Origin: Kosakonia sacchari
GTDB taxonomy: Bacteria > Pseudomonadota > Gammaproteobacteria > Enterobacterales > Enterobacteriaceae
Assembly (NCBI GenBank): GCA_900109485.1
Contig: FOAY01000013.1
Span: forward strand, 1 to 64,000
Direction: 5' to 3'
DNA length: 64,000 bases
The position numbers and the translations under genes were made by a program. The notes beneath the pieces are model-generated. The model ran no database searches. It had not been told where the DNA came from and saw only the letters and a list, made by a program, of their open reading frames with translations. This document shows, in pieces, positions 60,304 through 64,000 of the stretch (position 1 is its first letter; the number at the start of each line of letters is the position of its first letter).

Positions 60304-63300
60304 ATGAAACCGCTACGTATTGCGGCGCTGATTGCTGCGCTGCTGACCACCCTTACGCTTGCTGGCTGCGATAACAACGATAAACCGAAAGCTGCCAGCG
60401 CGCCTGCTGCCAGCGCTGAGCAAAAAGCATCCCCTGCCGCACCGGACAAAGAGAAGCTGGCTCAGCTTGCTGCCCGCAGTGAAGGCAAGCCGCTGACGCT
60501 GCTGGATGCTTCTGAAGTACAACTGGACGGCGCCGCCACGCTGGTGCTGACTTTCTCAGTCCCGCTCGATCCTGCGCAGAATTTTGCCTCTACCGTGCAT
60601 CTGGTGGATAAAAAGAGCGGCAAGGTGGATGGCGCATGGGAGCTGGCGCCCAATCTGAAAGAGCTGCGTCTGCGGCACCTGGAGCCGAATCGCGAACTGC
60701 TGGTGTCGGTCGATCGCGGGCTGGTGGCGCTGAATAAAGCCACCTTCGGCATCGATTATGAGAAAACCATCGCCACGCGCGATGTCCAGCCAAGCGTCGG
60801 TTTTGCCAGCCGGGGTTCGTTGCTGCCGGGTAAAGTCGTGGAGGGGCTGCCCGTTATGGCGCTGAACGTCAATAATGTTGATGTTAACTTTTATCGCGTG
60901 AAGCCGGAGTCGCTGGCGGCGTTTATCAGCCAGTGGGAGTATCGCAGCTCGCTTTCGAACTGGGAGTCGGACACCCTATTAAAAATGGCCGATCTGGTCT
61001 ACACCGGCCGCTTTGACCTCAACCCGGCGCGCAACACCCGGGAAAAACTGCTGCTGCCGTTAAGCGGTATCCAGCCGTTGCAGCAGACTGGCGTCTATAT
61101 CGCGGTGATGAATCAGGCCGGGCACTACAACTACAGCAATGCCGCCACGCTGTTCACCCTCAGCAATATCGGCCTCTCGGCGCACCGTTACCATAACCGG
61201 TTGGATATTTTCACCCAAGGGCTGGAAAACGGCGCAGCGCTTTCCGGCATTGAGGTGTCGCTACTGAATGAGAAGGGGCAAACCCTGGCGCAGGCGACCA
61301 GCGATGCGGATGGGCACGCTACCCTGAACACCGATAAAGAAGCCGCGCTGATGCTGGCGCGCAAAGAGGGCGAAACCACGCTGCTGGATCTGAAATTACC
61401 GGCGCTGGATCTGGCCGAGTTCGCCATTGCGGGCGAGCCGGGCTACAGCAAACAGTTTTTTATGTTTGGCCCGCGCGATCTTTATCGCCCCGGTGAAACA
61501 GTGATCCTTAATGGCCTGCTACGTGACAGCGACGGTAAACCGCTGGCGGAGCAGCCGGTCAAACTCGAAGTGGTCAAACCGGACGGCCAGGTGGTACGCA
61601 CAGTGGTCAGCCAGCCGCAAAATGGCCTGTATCACTTTACTTATTCGCTGGATGTCAGTGCGCAAACGGGAATGTGGCATATCCGCGCCAACACCGGCGA
61701 TAACCAGCCGCGCGAGTGGAGTTTCCACGTTGAAGACTTTATGCCGGAGCGCATGGCGCTGAACATTACGCCGCAGCCGACGCCGGTAGACCCGGCCGCA
61801 GATGTGGTGTTTAACGTGAATGGTCACTACCTCTATGGCGCGCCCGCCAGCGGCAATACATTGCAGGGGCAACTGTTCCTGCGTCCTCTGCGCGAAGCGG
61901 TAGCCGCGCTGCCAGGCTTCCAGTTCGGCGATATTGCGGAAGAGAACCTGAGCCGCAGCCTGGATGAAGTGCATCTGACGCTGGATAACGAAGGCCAGGG
62001 CGCGGTCAGTACGCCGAGCCAGTGGCAGGAAACGCACTCGCCGTTACAGGTGATTTTGCAGGCCAGCCTGCTGGAATCGGGCGGGCGTCCGGTTACGCGC
62101 CGCGCGGAACAGGCTATCTGGCCTGCGCAGTCGCTGCCGGGGATCCGTCCGCAATTTGCCGCGAAAGCCGTTTACGACTACCGCACCGACACCACCGTCA
62201 ATCAGCCGATTGTTGATGAAGGCAGCAACGCGGCGTTCGATATTGTCTATGCCGATGCCGCCGGGACGAAAAAGGCGGTTAATGATTTGCAGGTGCGCCT
62301 GATCCGCGAACGGCGCGACTATTTCTGGAACTGGTCGGAAAGCGAAGGCTGGCAGTCGCAGTTCAACCAGAAAGATCTGGTGGAAGGCGAGCAGAGCCTC
62401 AACCTTGCGGCGGATGAAACCGGCAAGGTGAGTTTCCCGGTGGACTGGGGTTCTTACCGCCTGGAAGTGAAAGGGCCAGATGACACCATCAGCAGCGTGC
62501 GTTTCTGGGCCGGTTATAGCTGGCAGGACAACAGCGACGGTGCGGGCGCCGCGCGGCCTGACCGCGTCACTATGAAGCTGGACAAACCGGCTTATAAACC
62601 AGGCGATACCGTGAAATTGCATATCACCGCGCCAGCCGCAGGTAAAGGTTACGCGATGATCGAATCCAGCGAGGGGCCACTGTGGTGGAAAGAGATTGAT
62701 GTGCCCGCCGACGGCCTCGATCTGAGTATTCCGCTCGATCAAAAATGGCAGCGTCACGATCTCTACCTCAGCACGCTGGTGATCCGCCCTGGCGATAAAT
62801 CGAAATCCGCCACGCCAAAACGCGCGGTCGGTTTGCTGCACTTGCCGATGGGCGATGAAAATCGCCGACTCGACATTGCACTGGATGCGCCACCAAAAAT
62901 GCGTCCCAACCAGCCGCTGACCGTTAAAGTTAAGGCGACGGTGAAAAACGGCGAAACCCCGAAACAGGTGAATGTGCTGCTTTCCGCCGTAGATAGCGGC
63001 GTGCTGAATATTACCGACTACGTGACGCCGGATCCGTGGCAGGCCTTTTTCGGGCAGAAACGCTACGGCGCGGATATCTATGATATTTACGGCCAGGTGA
63101 TTGAAGGGCAAGGTCGTCTTGCCGCGCTGCGCTTCGGCGGTGATGGCGATGAAATGGATCGCGGCGGAAAACCGCCGGTCAATCACGTCACCATCATTGC
63201 CCAGCAGGCGCAGCCGGTACAGCTGGATGAAAACGGCGAAGGCACGGTGACATTACCGATTGGCGATTTCAACGGTGAATTACGGGTAATGGCGCAGGCG

Positions 63301-64000
63301 TGGACGGCAGAGGATTTTGGCAGCAGCGAAAGCAAAGTGGTGGTGGCCGCGCCGGTGATAGCCGAACTGAACACGCCGCGTTTCCTCGGCAGCGGCGACA
63401 CCTCGCGCCTGACGCTGGATCTCACCAACCTGACCGATCGGCCGCAAACACTCAGTGTGGCTCTGACTGCCGGAGGTTTACTGGCGCTGGAAAGTCAATC
63501 GCCGGAGCCGCTCACTTTGTCGGCGGGTGAACGCACCACCGTGTTTATTCCGGTACGGGCGCTGGACGGCTTTGGCGACGGCGAAATTAACGCGCAAATC
63601 AGCGGGCTGACGCTGCCGGGAGAAACCTTCGCCCCGTTACAGAAGCAGTGGAAAATCGGTGTACGCCCGCCGTTTGCTGCACAAACGGTCAACAGTGGGG
63701 CAATGCTTAAACCTGGCGAAAGCTGGCATGCGCCGGAACAACATCTGGCAGGCATTTCACCGGCCACGCTTCAGGGACGCCTGCTGTTGAGCGGCAAACC
63801 ACCACTCAATATCGCGCGCTATATTCAGGAGCTAAAAGCCTATCCGTATGGCTGCCTTGAACAAACCGCCAGCGGGCTATTCCCGTCGCTTTATACCAAT
63901 GCCGCGCAGCTTAAAGCGCTCGGTATTAAGGGCGACAGCGACGAGCAGCGTCGCGCAGCGGTGGATATTGGTATCTCCAGACTGCTGCAGATGCAGCGCG
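60304..64000 (+). CDS. yfhM: Bacterial alpha-2-macroglobulin YfhM (partial, 3' end cut)
   Basis: Periplasmic protease-trapping lipoprotein of the inner membrane. The lipobox LAGC places the lipidated cysteine at 22, followed by Asp, an inner-membrane retention signal. Bait and macroglobulin-like domains follow. The thioester motif CLEQ is at residues 1184-1187 (63853-63864). The frame is open to the window edge, giving 1232 of about 1650 residues. The ATG follows AGGGA at 60293-60297. In E. coli pbpC follows, a glycan-strand synthase thought to work with YfhM. Confidence 0.95.
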   Translation, partial: MKPLRIAALIAALLTTLTLAGCDNNDKPKAASAPAASAEQKASPAAPDKEKLAQLAARSEGKPLTLLDASEVQLDGAATLVLTFSVPLDPAQNFASTVHLVDKKSGKVDGAWELAPNLKELRLRHLEPNRELLVSVDRGLVALNKATFGIDYEKTIATRDVQPSVGFASRGSLLPGKVVEGLPVMALNVNNVDVNFYRVKPESLAAFISQWEYRSSLSNWESDTLLKMADLVYTGRFDLNPARNTREKLLLPLSGIQPLQQTGVYIAVMNQAGHYNYSNAATLFTLSNIGLSAHRYHNRLDIFTQGLENGAALSGIEVSLLNEKGQTLAQATSDADGHATLNTDKEAALMLARKEGETTLLDLKLPALDLAEFAIAGEPGYSKQFFMFGPRDLYRPGETVILNGLLRDSDGKPLAEQPVKLEVVKPDGQVVRTVVSQPQNGLYHFTYSLDVSAQTGMWHIRANTGDNQPREWSFHVEDFMPERMALNITPQPTPVDPAADVVFNVNGHYLYGAPASGNTLQGQLFLRPLREAVAALPGFQFGDIAEENLSRSLDEVHLTLDNEGQGAVSTPSQWQETHSPLQVILQASLLESGGRPVTRRAEQAIWPAQSLPGIRPQFAAKAVYDYRTDTTVNQPIVDEGSNAAFDIVYADAAGTKKAVNDLQVRLIRERRDYFWNWSESEGWQSQFNQKDLVEGEQSLNLAADETGKVSFPVDWGSYRLEVKGPDDTISSVRFWAGYSWQDNSDGAGAARPDRVTMKLDKPAYKPGDTVKLHITAPAAGKGYAMIESSEGPLWWKEIDVPADGLDLSIPLDQKWQRHDLYLSTLVIRPGDKSKSATPKRAVGLLHLPMGDENRRLDIALDAPPKMRPNQPLTVKVKATVKNGETPKQVNVLLSAVDSGVLNITDYVTPDPWQAFFGQKRYGADIYDIYGQVIEGQGRLAALRFGGDGDEMDRGGKPPVNHVTIIAQQAQPVQLDENGEGTVTLPIGDFNGELRVMAQAWTAEDFGSSESKVVVAAPVIAELNTPRFLGSGDTSRLTLDLTNLTDRPQTLSVALTAGGLLALESQSPEPLTLSAGERTTVFIPVRALDGFGDGEINAQISGLTLPGETFAPLQKQWKIGVRPPFAAQTVNSGAMLKPGESWHAPEQHLAGISPATLQGRLLLSGKPPLNIARYIQELKAYPYGCLEQTASGLFPSLYTNAAQLKALGIKGDSDEQRRAAVDIGISRLLQMQR

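Noticed and set aside
62044-63186. 380-codon minus-strand frame inside yfhM
   Set aside because: The alpha-2-macroglobulin frame is open and conserved throughout; the minus frame shows no family resemblance.

Overview
This window is chromosomal DNA from a member of the Enterobacteriaceae, probably of the Enterobacter/Kosakonia/Klebsiella kind. Gene content and order follow the Escherichia coli K-12 segment from the rrnG rRNA operon to yfhM (kgtP-pssA-patZ-tapT-trxC-yfiF-ung-grcA-srmB-trmN-nadB-rpoE-rse-lep-rnc-era-recO-pdxJ-acpS-purL-glmY-glr-glnB-hmp-glyA...suhB-trmJ-isc-pepB-sseB-sseA-yfhM), in inverted orientation. Most proteins look full length and closely similar to the E. coli ones as I remember them. 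Species cannot be fixed from the sequence alone.

Layout. 1-370: the end of an rrn operon (23S tail, 5S, terminators). 430-7560: kgtP, then a minus-strand run yfiM, pssA, patZ, tapT and trxC. 7760-14150: yfiF, ung, grcA (two FNR sites), srmB, trmN and nadB (NadR box). 14450-17260: the envelope-stress operon rpoE-rseABC with a sigma-E promoter. 17400-24000: lepA-lepB and rnc-era-recO-pdxJ-acpS. 24000-32530: yfhL, yfhH, pgpC, tadA, mltF and purL (PurR box). 32590-36570: the GlmY small RNA with its GlrR and sigma-54 sites, followed by glrK-qseG-glrR, the two-component system that activates it. 36640-39771: glnB, hmp (NsrR site) and glyA (PurR box). 39840-45400: a region rebuilt relative to K-12, with the Ni/Co exporter rcnA and its repressor rcnR, hcaT, csiE, and a DUF1007 protein paired with a second NicO-family metal transporter. 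45490-54330: suhB, trmJ, the iscRSUA-hscBA-fdx-iscX iron-sulfur operon and pepB. 54440-60022: sseB, then a minus-strand set of an alpha-glucoside PTS permease, a 6-phospho-alpha-glucosidase, sseA and an RpiR-type regulator. 60304-end: the start of the alpha-2-macroglobulin gene yfhM, cut by the window edge.

Most of the window is conserved core genome. The unusual parts are (i) the alpha-glucoside PTS locus that encloses sseA and has a perfect 20-bp palindrome upstream, (ii) the two NicO-family metal transporters within 6 kb, one controlled by three RcnR-type operators, and (iii) several strong hairpins and palindromes at gene junctions. I see no CRISPR array, insertion sequence, prophage, tRNA gene or recognisable defence system. 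I found no clearly novel multi-gene system; the candidates are listed with modest scores.
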